A stretch of DNA of 64,000 nucleotides from an uncultured Lysobacteraceae bacterium (GTDB lineage: Bacteria > Pseudomonadota > Gammaproteobacteria > Xanthomonadales > Xanthomonadaceae): the NCBI GenBank assembly GCA_902825775.1, contig CADECF010000004.1, positions 151,467 through 215,466 on the forward strand, written 5' to 3'. Shown one piece after another: positions 46,328-55,188 of this stretch. A program made the translations under genes and the position numbers. The stretch's first letter is position 1; every line of letters starts with the position of its first letter. The notes below the pieces were generated by a model. That model did no database searches. It saw only the letters and a program-made list of their open reading frames with translations, and was not told the DNA's origin.

Positions 46328-46531
46328 TCAGGAATTGAGGGTCTTCTCGAAATCGGTCACTTCGCGTTCGGCGCGGTCGCGATCCCAGCCGTACTGTTCC
46401 TGCAGCTTGCCGGCCAGATATTTGCTGTCGCCACTGGCGACATCGAACACGTCGTCGGTGAGTTCGCCCCACTTGGCCTGGGCTTGACCCTTAATCTGGG
46501 TCCACTTGCCAGCGATGATGTCTTTGTTCAT
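46328..46531 (-). CDS. CsbD-family stress protein
   Basis: 67 aa from the ATG at 46531, preceded by AGGAGGC. The family pattern is plain: [20 protein letters not shown] followed by [11 protein letters not shown] and a charged C-terminal half. CsbD proteins are small, hydrophilic and induced by general stress; their molecular function is not established. The frame extends upstream but lacks a better start. Confidence 0.9.
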   Translation of the reverse strand: MNKDIIAGKWTQIKGQAQAKWGELTDDVFDVASGDSKYLAGKLQEQYGWDRDRAEREVTDFEKTLNS

Positions 46532-46700
46532 GACGCCTCCTTCTTCTGCTAACGGCAAGGACATCCTGCCGCACGACAAGCCTGCTCCCGCACGCCTTCA
46601 AACGGGATCAAGATTGCGTTGCGCTGAAGTTGCAACGGATGAAGCGTTCATCGCCGGATGAACAGCGACGTACGCAACGTGAATGCGACGCATCAAAGAA

Positions 46701-46735
46701 AACGGGCCGGATCGCTCCGGCCCGTTCTTCTTTTT
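46701..46735. terminator. Bidirectional terminator
   Basis: AACGGGCCGGA (46701-46711) pairs with TCCGGCCCGTT (46716-46726) around TCGC. The plus strand continues TCTTCTTTTT and the minus strand TTCTTTGATG. It can end the entericidin-like transcript on the minus strand; no plus-strand gene is visible before it. Confidence 0.75.
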
Positions 46736-46766
46736 AGGCTAAGCCGCGATCCGTGCGGCTGCGCAA

Positions 46767-46922
46767 TCAAGGATTCTCGGTGCCGCCGGTCTTGTCGGCG
46801 GCTTCTTCGACCTTCTCGCCGGCCTTCTGCACGTCCTGGCCCGCGCCCTTGACGGTATTGCAGGCGCTCAGCGTGCCGAGCGAGAACATGGCCAGCAACA
46901 TCACAGCAATCAAACGCTTCAT
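46767..46922 (-). CDS. Entericidin A/B-family lipoprotein
   Basis: 51 aa, read directly from the minus strand: ATG AAG CGT at 46922 to TGA at 46767. It encodes a lipoprotein signal (MKRLIAVMLLAMFSLGTLSA) with the Cys at residue 21, then NTVKGAGQDVQKAGEKVEEA, the usual short amphipathic mature part. Entericidins are small envelope lipoproteins; EcnA/EcnB of E. coli form a toxin/antidote-like pair. Only one copy is present here. RBS GAGGAGATATCC lies before the ATG. Confidence 0.9.
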   Translation of the reverse strand: MKRLIAVMLLAMFSLGTLSACNTVKGAGQDVQKAGEKVEEAADKTGGTENP

Positions 46923-47074
46923 GGATATCTCCTCGGTGGGTGGTTGTCCGGCATGCCTGCCCGGCGCGCCGCCCGGCTATGGAACCGCATCCCGGTGTGA
47001 AGCCCATGTGCATTGGACCGGCCGCCGGCGGCCGGAACGAAACCTCGAATGAACGGGCAAGCCGACGGCGCCCG

Positions 47075-47998
47075 TCAATCGCGCATCAGCGTCGACTTGC
47101 CGAACAGGCTCTCGACCAAATCCACCGCCAATTCGGCGGTGCGGTTGTGGCTGTCCAACGCCGGATTGAGTTCCATGATGTCGAGCGAGCCCATGCGCCC
47201 GCTGTCGGCGATCATTTCCATCACCAGTTGCGCTTCGCGATAGTTGGGGCCGCCGGGCACGGTGGTGCCCACGCCCGGGGCGATGCTCGGATCGAGGAAA
47301 TCGACGTCGAAACTGACATGCAGATGGGTGTCCGCATCCACGCCGTCCAGCGCCGCTTCCATCGTGCGCTTCATGCCGACTTCGTCGATGTAGCGCATGT
47401 CGTACACGTCCAGCCCGTATTGCTGGATGAGTTTTTTCTCCGGCGGATCGACCGAACGGATACCGATCTGCCGGATCTGGTCGGGCCGCATCGCCGGCAC
47501 ATGTCCGCCCAGGCCGGTCAGCACGTCCGGGCCGAGCCCGCACGCGCAAGCCACCGGCATGCCATGGATGTTGCCCGACGGCGTGACCTCGTGGGTATTG
47601 AAATCCGAATGCGCGTCCAACCACAGCACGCGCAATTTCTTGCCGCTCTCGCGACAGTGCCGCGCCACCGCGCTCAACGAACCGATCGCCAGGCAATGGT
47701 CGCCGCCGAGCAGGATCGGCATCCGCCCTGTGCGGAATTCGGCGCTCAGCGCCTCCATCACGGCGCGGTTCCAGGCCACCACTTCGTCGAGATGGCGATA
47801 GCCATCGACGGGCGGCTGCCACGGATTGCGCGGCCCGGCGATGTCGCCGCGGTCGACCACGTCGATGCCGCGCGCGATCAACGCCTCGCCCAGACCCGCG
47901 ATGCGCATCGCTTCCGGGCCCATGCTCGCGCCACGGTGCCCGGCGCCGATGTCGGTGGGCGCGCCGATCAGGGATACGGGCGGATAAGTGCGGCTCAT
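47075..47998 (-). CDS. rocF: Arginase
   Basis: 307 aa from the ATG at 47998 (MSRTYPPVSLIGAPTDIGAG); another ATG seven codons upstream is possible. The binuclear manganese ligands are visible in ILLGGDHCLAIGS, LDAHSDFNTHE and SFDVDFLDPS. It hydrolyses arginine to ornithine and urea. It stands alone on the minus strand, so it may provide ornithine for polyamines as well as arginine catabolism. Confidence 0.95.
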   Translation of the reverse strand: MSRTYPPVSLIGAPTDIGAGHRGASMGPEAMRIAGLGEALIARGIDVVDRGDIAGPRNPWQPPVDGYRHLDEVVAWNRAVMEALSAEFRTGRMPILLGGDHCLAIGSLSAVARHCRESGKKLRVLWLDAHSDFNTHEVTPSGNIHGMPVACACGLGPDVLTGLGGHVPAMRPDQIRQIGIRSVDPPEKKLIQQYGLDVYDMRYIDEVGMKRTMEAALDGVDADTHLHVSFDVDFLDPSIAPGVGTTVPGGPNYREAQLVMEMIADSGRMGSLDIMELNPALDSHNRTAELAVDLVESLFGKSTLMRD

Positions 47999-48019
47999 CG
48001 CGGCTGATGTCCTGGTCAT

Positions 48020-48480
48020 TTAGCGTCGCCATCATAGGCTCGAAGCCAATCGCCGGCAAAAAAACGGCAGCGCCGGGCTATCGATTCGAAACCCCGCGCC
48101 GATTCTGGGTGTTGTTCACACGCGCTAAGCATTCCCTTCGAGGCGGCCGCCACTCGGCACCAGCGATGTGAACCCGTCAGCCGTTTGTAGGAATTTTCCT
48201 ACCGCCAGCCAGGCAAACGACCGACTGCGACACGGCGCCAAATCAGACACCCTTCACTCTGCTGGCGGCGTGCGCTACTGCCTACTCCCCAGGGGCAGTC
48301 ATCCGATCGCACGAGGGCCGCAGGGACAGCGGCCCTGCCAGCGTTTTCTTCCACGCCCCCATAGCACCGCACGCATCCGATGCGCCGTGCTCCGCCGTCC
48401 GCATACTTTTCCTTGGCGCTGCGTTAACGCCATCTGCTTCATATCCGCTGTGCGTTCCGTTCCCACCCGAGGAGACGAGC
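48020..48480. other. Intergenic region without a visible gene
   Basis: This 460-base gap between divergent rocF and the histone H1-like gene holds no ORF with good codon use on either strand. It should carry both promoters; a short palindrome GTAGGAATTTTCCTAC lies at 48187-48202. A sequence GAGGAGACGAGC directly before 48481 is the RBS of the H1-like gene. I see no clear terminator, tRNA or palindromic repeat of the window's families. Confidence 0.4.
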
Positions 48481-48876
48481 ATGCCCCGCGGCGACAAATC
48501 CAGCTATACCGACAAACAGAAGCGCCAAGCCGAGCACATCGAAGAAAGCGAAAAGAAGGAAGGCCGCTCCGCGAAAGTAGCCGCGCGCATCGCTTGGGCC
48601 ACCGTCAATAAGCAGGACGGCGGCGGCAAGAAGCGGGCGGCGAAGAAGACGACCAAGAAAGCCGCGAAGAAGACCGGCAAAAAGACGGCTAAGAAAGCCA
48701 CAAAGAAAGCCGCGAAGAAAACGGACAAGAAAGCGACCAAGCGCGCCGCGAAGAAAACCGCCAAACGGACGGCCAAGAAAGCGGCGAAGAAGGCAGGCCG
48801 CAGAACGACCAAAAAATCGGCGAAGAAAGCCGCCAAGAAATCGACCCGGAAAACGGCGTCGCGCACGCGTTCTTGA
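48481..48876 (+). CDS. Histone H1-like lysine-rich DNA-binding protein
   Basis: 131 aa. Residues 1-50 (MPRGDKSSYTDKQKRQAEHI, EGRSAKVAARIAWATVNKQD) match a small domain found alone in bacterial proteins often labelled plasmid stabilisation protein. Residues 51-131 are almost only Lys, Ala, Thr and Arg in KKAAKKT/KKTAKKA repeats, like eukaryotic H1 tails and bacterial AlgP/Hc1-type proteins. It probably binds and compacts DNA. Good RBS. The DNA repeats are coding, not a CRISPR array. Confidence 0.85.
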   Translation: MPRGDKSSYTDKQKRQAEHIEESEKKEGRSAKVAARIAWATVNKQDGGGKKRAAKKTTKKAAKKTGKKTAKKATKKAAKKTDKKATKRAAKKTAKRTAKKAAKKAGRRTTKKSAKKAAKKSTRKTASRTRS

Positions 48877-48893
48877 TCGCGCGGTGACGAACT

Positions 48894-48969
48894 TGGTGCC
48901 GGCACCCGGATTCGAACTGGGGACCTACCGCTTACAAGGCGGTTGCTCTACCGACTGAGCTATGCCGGC
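48894..48969 (-). tRNA. tRNA-Thr (anticodon TGT)
   Basis: 76 nt including encoded CCA. Acceptor arm GCCGGCA/TGCCGGC, D-arm GCTC...GAGC, anticodon stem ACCGC/GCGGT with loop CTTGTAA (anticodon UGU, reads ACA), and T-arm CCCAG TTCGAAT CCGGG. It lies just downstream of the SPOR gene region boundary on the same strand. Confidence 0.95.
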
Positions 48970-49020
48970 ACATCTTGGCGAACCGGCCAGCGGCCGGCGG
49001 GCGCATTCTAGCGCGAGTCC

Positions 49021-49713
49021 TCAGCGCAGGCTCGCGCAGTCCAGCGGCTGCGCCTGTTCGGCGCCTGCGTCGGTGCGCAATTTGGCCAGGTCCAGCCCGG
49101 CGCGCGCTTCGATATCGACCCAGGCGGGCCCGGCGTCGCCGATCGGGCGAATTTCCGCGGCGAACCCGGCCGCCTGCAACGCCGCCTGGCGGCGTTGCGC
49201 GGATTCCTGCGAGCCGTAACGGCCCAGCGCGATACCGTTCGCGTCTGCGCCTTCGTTGATCAGCAGATAGTCGTCGAAGCCCGCCGCCTTGATCTTTTCC
49301 GCGGCCGCCTGGGCCAATTCGCGCGTCGCCTGCGGCGGCATCAGCACGGTGTAGCCGCGCGCATTCGCCGATGCGGTCGCGCGCGAGCTCTGACGCACGA
49401 CTTGCGGCCGCAGCTTTGCGCTGGCTTCGCGCAGCGCGGCGGGCGTGGCGAAGGGGCCAAGACTGAAGCATTGGTTCGGCGCGGCCGGCGCTTGCGCCGG
49501 CACGGGCTGTGTGGCGGTCGGTGGTGTCGATAGCGGCGCTGTCGATGCCGGCGCCGCGGCCAGCGGTTTGGCTTCGGAAAGCAATTGCAGGCGCGGCACG
49601 TCGGCCGGCGGCACGAAAGCCGGTTGCGCAGGCGGATCGCCGCGCAGCATCCACCACATGGCGACACCGACGTTGATGGCGATCAGCAGGACGATCAGGG
49701 CGCGCGCGAACAT
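49021..49713 (-). CDS. SPOR-domain membrane protein
   Basis: 230 aa. One N-terminal helix (ARALIVLLIAINVGVAMWWM) anchors it in the inner membrane. A Pro/Ala-rich linker about 30-80 follows. The periplasmic region has QCFSLGPFATPAALREASAK and YTVLMPPQATRELAQAAAEK with GIALGRYGSQESAQRRQAAL, typical of SPOR domains, which bind denuded peptidoglycan at the division septum. It lies 30 bases after coaX and probably ends the plsY/birA-coaX transcript. Confidence 0.85.
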   Translation of the reverse strand: MFARALIVLLIAINVGVAMWWMLRGDPPAQPAFVPPADVPRLQLLSEAKPLAAAPASTAPLSTPPTATQPVPAQAPAAPNQCFSLGPFATPAALREASAKLRPQVVRQSSRATASANARGYTVLMPPQATRELAQAAAEKIKAAGFDDYLLINEGADANGIALGRYGSQESAQRRQAALQAAGFAAEIRPIGDAGPAWVDIEARAGLDLAKLRTDAGAEQAQPLDCASLR

Positions 49714-49743
49714 GGCTGTCCTGGCGTGGTCGAAGCGGACATA

Positions 49744-50493
49744 TTATTCGCCGTGCGCCTGTTCCGCCCAGTGCGCCAGGCCGCGCAGCACCAGATGCGA
49801 TGCCGACTCGGCCTGCGGCAGATGCGCAGCGAGCGCGGGCGCGCCGCCGCCGTGCAGCAGCAGACCGGGAGGCGCGCCGAGCAGGCGTGCGGCGGCAGCT
49901 TGGCTGCGTTCGATCAAAGCGATCGCCGCACCTTCGCAACCCGAGGCCAGCGCGGATTCCGTATCGTCGGCGAACTCGGCGTAAACGCCGCCGGCTTCGG
50001 GCAACTGCCGCGCGCGCTGATGCAAGGCGGCGCGCATCAGCGCGGGCGACGGCGCGATGCGGCCGCCGTGATGCCGCCCGTCGCCGTCGAGCAGATCGAT
50101 GGTCAGCGCCGTGCCCACACCGACCACCAGCGATGCGCCTGCGCCGCGCGCGTGCGCGTGCGCGGCCAGCAAGGCCAGGAAACGATCGACACCGAGCTTG
50201 TCCGGATCGGCGTAGGCGATGCGCAGGCCGGCGAACTGCGATGCCGTGCGCGCGATCGCGATGCGGCCGAAACGCGCCGCCAGCGCATCGCGCAGCACCG
50301 CCGTCATCGCCGGCGACGCGACGCTGGCCAGATAGGCGATGGCGCCTTCGCGCGGCAGCGCCTGGGCCACTTCGGCCGCGAAATCGCCGTTGTCGTGCGC
50401 CACGGCGACGACCTCGCCCGGCACGCCGCCATCGAGCAGCGGCGCGAATTTCAGCCGCGTATTGCCCAGGTCGAACAACCAGCGCCGATTCAT
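49744..50493 (-). CDS. coaX: Type III pantothenate kinase
   Basis: 249 aa from the ATG at 50493, which overlaps the birA stop by 4 bases. Phosphate-binding motif WLFDLGNTRLKFA, the DKLGVDRFLALLAAH motif and VVGVGTALTIDLLD with GGRIAPSPALM match CoaX of the ASKHA fold. It phosphorylates pantothenate in coenzyme A synthesis, using a monovalent cation. The pairing with birA is common in xanthomonads and many other bacteria. Confidence 0.95.
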   Translation of the reverse strand: MNRRWLFDLGNTRLKFAPLLDGGVPGEVVAVAHDNGDFAAEVAQALPREGAIAYLASVASPAMTAVLRDALAARFGRIAIARTASQFAGLRIAYADPDKLGVDRFLALLAAHAHARGAGASLVVGVGTALTIDLLDGDGRHHGGRIAPSPALMRAALHQRARQLPEAGGVYAEFADDTESALASGCEGAAIALIERSQAAAARLLGAPPGLLLHGGGAPALAAHLPQAESASHLVLRGLAHWAEQAHGE

Positions 50494-51467
50494 GGCGCCA
50501 GCGTCCTCACGCTGACCTCGCCGGAATGGAAGTTGCGTTCGCCATCGGCCAAGCGTACCCGCAGCGCGCCGTCCTGTGCGATGCCGATCGCGGTGCCGTG
50601 ATGCGAAGCCTCGCCGATCAGGATCGACACATCGCGCCCGGCCAGCGCGTCGTATCGGGCATAGCGCGGCAGGAACGGGGCCAGGCCCTCGGCGTCGAAG
50701 CCGTCGAGCGCGGACAGCAGTTGCGTGAGCAGCGCCGCAGCCAGGTCGTTGCGCGAGGTACGCAGCGCATCGCCGTCGATCGCCGCCAAGTCGATCCAAG
50801 GTTGATCGATGGCGTCGGCGCCGGCCACAGGCATTCGCACGTTCAAACCTAGGCCGATCACCGCTCGCACCGGCCCCGCATGCTCGCCGCCGCCTTCGAC
50901 CAGGATGCCGCCGAGCTTGCGCGCGCCGATCAGCAGGTCGTTCGGCCATTTCAGGCGCACTTCTTCGTAACCGAGCGCATGCAAGGCGTCCGCGGCGGCC
51001 ACGCCGGCCACCAGGCTCAAGCCGCCCAGGCGCGCCAGGCCGCCGCCGAAATGGCGCGACACGGACAGATACAGATTCGCCGCCAGCGGCGATGCCCAGG
51101 CGCGGCCGCGGCGGCCGCGGCCGCCGGTCTGGCGCTCGGCCAGCAGCACGTTCGCGCCTTGCGCCGGCGTGTCGCGGCGGAGCAATTCGGAATTGCTCGA
51201 ATCGATGCTCCAGGCGACGTCCAACGCGGCGACTTGCGCGCGTTGCGCAGGCGCGATGCGCGCGCGGATCGTCTCCGCATCGAGCAACTGCAATGGCTGC
51301 GCGAGCGCATACCCGCGGCCGGCTTGCGCGTCGATCGCGACGCCGGCTTCGCGCAGTGCCTGCACTTTTTTCCAGATCGCCGCACGCGTGAGCCCGGAGG
51401 CTTCGGCCAGCGCATCGCCCGACACGGGACCTGCGATCAGACGCGCGAGCAATTCGCGCTCGTTCAT
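50490..51467 (-). CDS. birA: Biotin-protein ligase BirA
   Basis: 325 aa. The N-terminal winged helix (SGDALAEASGLTRAAIWKKV) indicates a bifunctional ligase/repressor. The ligase core has LLAERQTGGRGRRGRAWAS (biotinoyl-AMP loop), LKWPNDLLIGARKLGGILVE and GLGLNVRMP. It attaches biotin to carboxylase subunits and may repress biotin genes. ATG at 51467; 4-base overlaps with both plsY and coaX. Confidence 0.96.
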   Translation of the reverse strand: MNERELLARLIAGPVSGDALAEASGLTRAAIWKKVQALREAGVAIDAQAGRGYALAQPLQLLDAETIRARIAPAQRAQVAALDVAWSIDSSNSELLRRDTPAQGANVLLAERQTGGRGRRGRAWASPLAANLYLSVSRHFGGGLARLGGLSLVAGVAAADALHALGYEEVRLKWPNDLLIGARKLGGILVEGGGEHAGPVRAVIGLGLNVRMPVAGADAIDQPWIDLAAIDGDALRTSRNDLAAALLTQLLSALDGFDAEGLAPFLPRYARYDALAGRDVSILIGEASHHGTAIGIAQDGALRVRLADGERNFHSGEVSVRTLAP

Positions 51468-52114
51468 CCGCGGCCTCCGCGCCAGATCCGATGCAATACG
51501 CGTGCGCGCTCCATGCGCGCCTCGCCGCCGGCGAAGGTGCGACGCAGATTCTCGCGATAAGTGAACAACAGGAACAACGCGGCAGCGATCGCGAAAAGCC
51601 AGCGCGGCACGCCCGCATCGCTCCACCATGCGATCAGCGGCAGGCTGACGCCCATCGCCGCCGTCGCCAATCCCGCGTAACCGCTCGCTACCAATGTGCA
51701 GATCCACACCACCAGCAGCACCGGCAATACCCAAGTCCACATGATCAACAATCCGCCCACCAAGACGGCGGCGCCCTTACCGCCGCGGAAACCGTGCCAG
51801 ATCGGCCAGACGTGGCCGATCATCGCCGCCAGGATGCAGGAATAGCCGAGCGCGGCCACATCGAAAGGGCCGTCGGGCGAACCGAACTCATGCCCGAGCC
51901 ATGCCGCGAGCATGCCTTTACCGATATCGATCGCGAGCACGCCCACTGCGAATCCATAACCTTGGGTGCGCAGCGCATTGGCGCCACCGGCATGGCCGGT
52001 ACCCTGCTCGCGGATATCCACGCCCCGCAAGCGGCCCAGGATCACGCCGCCGGACAGCGAGCCCAGCAAATAGGCCGCCATCAGGACGAGTATCGGAATA
52101 AGCAGGCTTGGCAC
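51464..52114 (-). CDS. plsY: Glycerol-3-phosphate acyltransferase PlsY
   Basis: 216 aa with a GTG start (VPSLLIPILVLMAAYLLGSL); an internal ATG 11 codons later would cut the first helix. Family motifs: GSLSGGVILGRLRGVDIREQ, GTGHAGGANALRTQGYG and FRGGKGAAVLVGG, with about six helices. It acylates glycerol 3-phosphate from acyl-phosphate at the inner membrane. First gene of plsY-birA-coaX. The highly charged C-terminal tail (RENLRRTFAGGEARMERAR) faces the cytosol. Confidence 0.95.
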   Translation of the reverse strand: MPSLLIPILVLMAAYLLGSLSGGVILGRLRGVDIREQGTGHAGGANALRTQGYGFAVGVLAIDIGKGMLAAWLGHEFGSPDGPFDVAALGYSCILAAMIGHVWPIWHGFRGGKGAAVLVGGLLIMWTWVLPVLLVVWICTLVASGYAGLATAAMGVSLPLIAWWSDAGVPRWLFAIAAALFLLFTYRENLRRTFAGGEARMERARVLHRIWRGGRG

Positions 52115-52282
52115 GTGATCGGCGCTGCGGCGAAGCGGGCGGAAAGTCTGGCGGAAAGCGCGAAAAGTCCATGTTGCGCCGCAACATGCAACCTTCTGCA
52201 GCGCGACCGCATCCAAGGTATAGTCCGCAATGCGATCGGCCGTTTCGGCGACCGGTCAGCGCCCCCTCTGGAAACCGCCGTC

Positions 52283-52573
52283 ATGGTCCGACTCTGTCTC
52301 GCTCTGTTGCTGATCTGCGCTTGCGCAGTCGTTTCCGCGCGCGAAGTCCACCTGCAGACGCCGAATGGCGAAACCGGCACCTGCCCGGAACCGGAAACGT
52401 CTGCAACGACAGCCGCGCCTAAGGCGGCCCCGGCGCCGGCGCCCGCACGCAGCGCCAAGCCCGCCGGCAAGCAGGCAGCCGCATCCGGCACCACCCAAGG
52501 CGGCGGCGGCGATGCGACCGTACGCAGCCAGGGCCCGCGCTGGCACAGCTTCCTGCCGGGCATGTTCCGCTGA
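52283..52573 (+). CDS. Small secreted protein, unknown function
   Basis: 96 aa from the ATG at 52283. The signal peptide (MVRLCLALLLICACAVVSAR) is followed by a short domain with one Cys (GETGTCPEPE), an Ala/Pro/Lys-rich low-complexity stretch, and a C-terminal RWHSFLPGMFR. No family recognised. It lies 22 bases before mtfA on the same strand and may be co-transcribed; divergent from plsY. Confidence 0.6.
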   Translation: MVRLCLALLLICACAVVSAREVHLQTPNGETGTCPEPETSATTAAPKAAPAPAPARSAKPAGKQAAASGTTQGGGGDATVRSQGPRWHSFLPGMFR

Positions 52574-52595
52574 CCGGCGGCCCCGCGGCCGCCGC

Positions 52596-53354
52596 ATGCG
52601 CAAATTACTGCAACGCCTGCGGCCTACGCCGCCCGATGTCGATCCTGCGCTTTGGACTTGCGTACGCCGCGATGCGCCGTGGATAGCCGCACTCGATGAC
52701 GAACGCGCAGCGCGCCTGCGCGCACTGACCGCGCGTTTCCTCCGCCAGAAAACGATCACGCCGCTGTCCGGGCTTACGCTCGATCCGTCGCAGCGGGCGC
52801 TGCTCGCTGCGCTTTGCTGCCTGCCGCTGATCGAATTCGGCGCCGAAGGTTTGCGCGGCTGGTCGCAACTGCTGGTGTATCCGGATGCGTTCCGCGTCAA
52901 CCGTACGCATACCGATGCGGCCGGGGTGATGCACGAATGGAACGACGAATTGATCGGCGAGGCATGGGAGTCCGGCCCGGTCATCCTGTCCTGGGCCGAC
53001 GTGCAGGCGGATCTGTCCGAACCCGATGCGGGTTTTTGCGTCGCCGCGCACGAAATCGCGCACAAGCTCGATGCCCTGGACGGCCTGCTCGACGGCACTC
53101 CGCCGCTGCCGCGCGAATGGCAGCAGCAATGGGCGCACGATTTCCAGAGCGCTTACGACGCGCTGTGCGCGCAGGTCTATGCCGGACGCGAGACGGCCAT
53201 CGACGAATACGCGGCCGAGGCGCCCGAGGAATTCTTCGCCGTCGCTAGCGAGTACCACTTCTCAGCACCGGACCTTCTGCGCAAAGCGATGCCGAAGGTC
53301 GCCGCGCATCTGGCGCGTTTCTACGGCCCCTCTCCCTTCGCGTCGGCCTTGTAG
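52596..53354 (+). CDS. mtfA: MtfA-like zinc-dependent peptidase
   Basis: 252 aa. It starts MRKLLQRLRPTPPDVDPALW. The zinc site is CVAAHEIAHKLDALDG (HExxH-like HEIAH) with a downstream Glu in AAEAPEEFFAVASEYHF. E. coli MtfA binds the repressor Mlc and cleaves peptides, linking glucose uptake to gene expression; the family role here is inferred. The stop codon TAG (53352-53354) is the TAG of a family-2 repeat, so the last residues may have been reshaped by the repeat. Confidence 0.9.
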   Translation: MRKLLQRLRPTPPDVDPALWTCVRRDAPWIAALDDERAARLRALTARFLRQKTITPLSGLTLDPSQRALLAALCCLPLIEFGAEGLRGWSQLLVYPDAFRVNRTHTDAAGVMHEWNDELIGEAWESGPVILSWADVQADLSEPDAGFCVAAHEIAHKLDALDGLLDGTPPLPREWQQQWAHDFQSAYDALCAQVYAGRETAIDEYAAEAPEEFFAVASEYHFSAPDLLRKAMPKVAAHLARFYGPSPFASAL

Positions 53355-53651
53355 AGCGGAGCTTGCTCCGCTGCTCCTGCTTTGTAGAGCGGGGCTTGCT
53401 CCGCTGCTTTGCTTTTATGCCGTCATCCCAGCGAAAGCCGGGGTCCATGTTGTGCTTGCCCCTAAGTAAGTGCGAATTCATTCGCACCCACGAAAGCAAG
53501 AGCAGCGGGGCAAGCCCCGCTCTACAAACAGCAGAGCAACGCCGGCTTTCGCCGGGATGACAGCTGAAATCTGTAGCCCGGGTGGAGCGCAGCGATACCC
53601 GGGATACGCAGCGACTCGGCCCCGGGTATCGCTGCGCTCCACCCGGGCTAC
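53350..53651. repeat. Composite block of repeat families 2, 4 and 3
   Basis: Two direct family-2 units (from 53350 and 53382) and a family-4 variant (GTCATCCCAGCGAAAGCCGG, 53422) are followed by a GTGCGAATTCATTCGCAC hairpin. Inverted family-2 (53501-53528) and family-4 (53541-53561) copies come next, so the order is A-B-C-A'-B'. A family-3 palindrome (GTAGCCCGGGTGGAGCGCAG mirrored) fills 53573-53651. No gene is present. It separates convergent mtfA and the sensor kinase gene. Confidence 0.85.
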
Positions 53652-53684
53652 GTTCTCCATGCGAGCGGATACGACGCGCCTGCC

Positions 53685-55082
53685 TCACAAACCAGGCGGC
53701 AACTTTATTTCGAAACGCGCGCCGCCGAGCTCGGGCGAGGTGCCCACTTCCAGTTCGCCGCGATAGCCGTGCACGATGTCCTGCACGATCGCCAGGCCGA
53801 TACCGTGGCCCTGCACACGCTCGTCGCCGCGCACGCCGCGTTGCAGCAGCACCGCGACGCGCTCGGGCGGAATGCCCGGGCCATCGTCGTCCACCGCCAA
53901 TAACAAGCCCGGACGCCGGTTGGTGCTGGCCGGACCGCGATGCGCGGTCAGCAGCACGCGTTTGTGCGCCCACTTGAACGCGTTCTCCAGCAGGTTGCCG
54001 AGCAATTCCTGCAGATCGCCGGCTTCGCCATGGAAGCGCGCCTGCGGCTCGATATCGAATTCGCAGACCACGCCCTTGCTGGAATAGATCTTCTCCAACC
54101 CGCGCACGATCTGCTCGGCATGCGGTTCGATCTCGATCGGCGCCGCGAACAGCGTGTGCCCGCCCGAAGCCGCGCGAGCCAACTGATAGGACACCAGACT
54201 GTTCATGCGCCGCAGCTGCACGTCGAGTTCTTCGCGCAATTCGCCGGCCGGCGCGCCGTCGTCCAGGCGCGTGCGCAACACCGCCAGCGGCGTCTTCAAG
54301 CTGTGCGCCAGGTCGGCCAGCGTATTGCGCTGGCGGTCGAGGTTTTCGCGTTCGCTTTCGATGAAGGCGTTGATGCTGTCGGTCAGCGGCTCCAGCTCGC
54401 GCGGATGGCGTTCGCTCATGCGCGTGGCCAGGCCGCGCTGCACGCGTTTCAATTCGGCGATCACGCGCCGCAGCGGCCGCAGGCTCCAGCGCAGGATCAC
54501 GAACTGCAGCAGCAGCAACACCACCCCGCCGATGCTCATATAGCCCCATAGCGCGCGCCGGAACACGGTCAGCTGCGCTTCCAGCTGGCGCGTATCTTCC
54601 ATCACGTAGATCGTGTACGGGAATTCGGTGGCGGTGGACAGTTCGGCCCACACGTAGCCGGTGCCGTAGCGATAGACCTCGCCCGGATCGCCGCCGATCT
54701 TGGTGATCGGCATCGGCCCGTCGAAGGTTTCTTCCTTGGCCGCCAGCATGCGTCCGCTCGGCAAGGTCGGGCCTTGCGCCGACATCGAATCCCAGCGGTT
54801 GTCGCCGTAGACGATTTCCGCGTACAGGCCGCTGCCGGGACGATCGAAACGCGGGTCCGGCGCCTGGAACGGCGGCTCGATGCCGCCGGCCACATCGAAT
54901 TCGGTGCCTGCGGCATAAGCTAGCGCATAACTTTCCAGGCGCTGGCGCAGATTGCTTTCGGCGGTGTCGACGAACGCGCGGTCCAGTGCGTAGCCGGCCA
55001 GGGCCAGGAACGCGATCAAACCCAGGCTGGCCGCCAGCAATTGCCGCGCAGCCAGCGAGCGCGGTCGCCAGACCTCAGCCAC
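53685..55082 (-). CDS. phoQ: PhoQ-like sensor histidine kinase
   Basis: 465 aa with a GTG start. Two helices (near residues 13-30 and 175-200) frame a periplasmic sensor domain of about 140 residues. A HAMP-like segment leads to the H-box LADLAHSLKTPLAVLRTR, the N-box NLLENAFKWAHK, and G-boxes VDDDGPGIPPERV and GHGIGLAIVQDIV. It should autophosphorylate on His and signal to the PhoP-like regulator encoded 106 bases upstream. The cue is not readable; PhoQ proteins sense low divalent cations or cationic peptides. Confidence 0.9.
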   Translation of the reverse strand: MAEVWRPRSLAARQLLAASLGLIAFLALAGYALDRAFVDTAESNLRQRLESYALAYAAGTEFDVAGGIEPPFQAPDPRFDRPGSGLYAEIVYGDNRWDSMSAQGPTLPSGRMLAAKEETFDGPMPITKIGGDPGEVYRYGTGYVWAELSTATEFPYTIYVMEDTRQLEAQLTVFRRALWGYMSIGGVVLLLLQFVILRWSLRPLRRVIAELKRVQRGLATRMSERHPRELEPLTDSINAFIESERENLDRQRNTLADLAHSLKTPLAVLRTRLDDGAPAGELREELDVQLRRMNSLVSYQLARAASGGHTLFAAPIEIEPHAEQIVRGLEKIYSSKGVVCEFDIEPQARFHGEAGDLQELLGNLLENAFKWAHKRVLLTAHRGPASTNRRPGLLLAVDDDGPGIPPERVAVLLQRGVRGDERVQGHGIGLAIVQDIVHGYRGELEVGTSPELGGARFEIKLPPGL

Positions 55083-55188
55083 GGTTGCGTTTCCGGAGGG
55101 GATCGATCATCGGCACGGCGCTAGCGTGCAGCATGGCGGCAGCGGCGGCAAACGGCACGGGCCGCCCTATCCGAAGTGCGGCCGCGCG

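Noticed and set aside
48168-48611. 147-codon ORF in the gap before the histone-like gene
   Set aside because: It overlaps the well-supported gene at 48481 in another frame, has no good RBS and no recognisable domain.
48627-48870. AAGAAAGC-type direct repeats
   Set aside because: They are codons of the Lys/Ala/Thr tail of the histone-like protein, not a CRISPR or satellite array.
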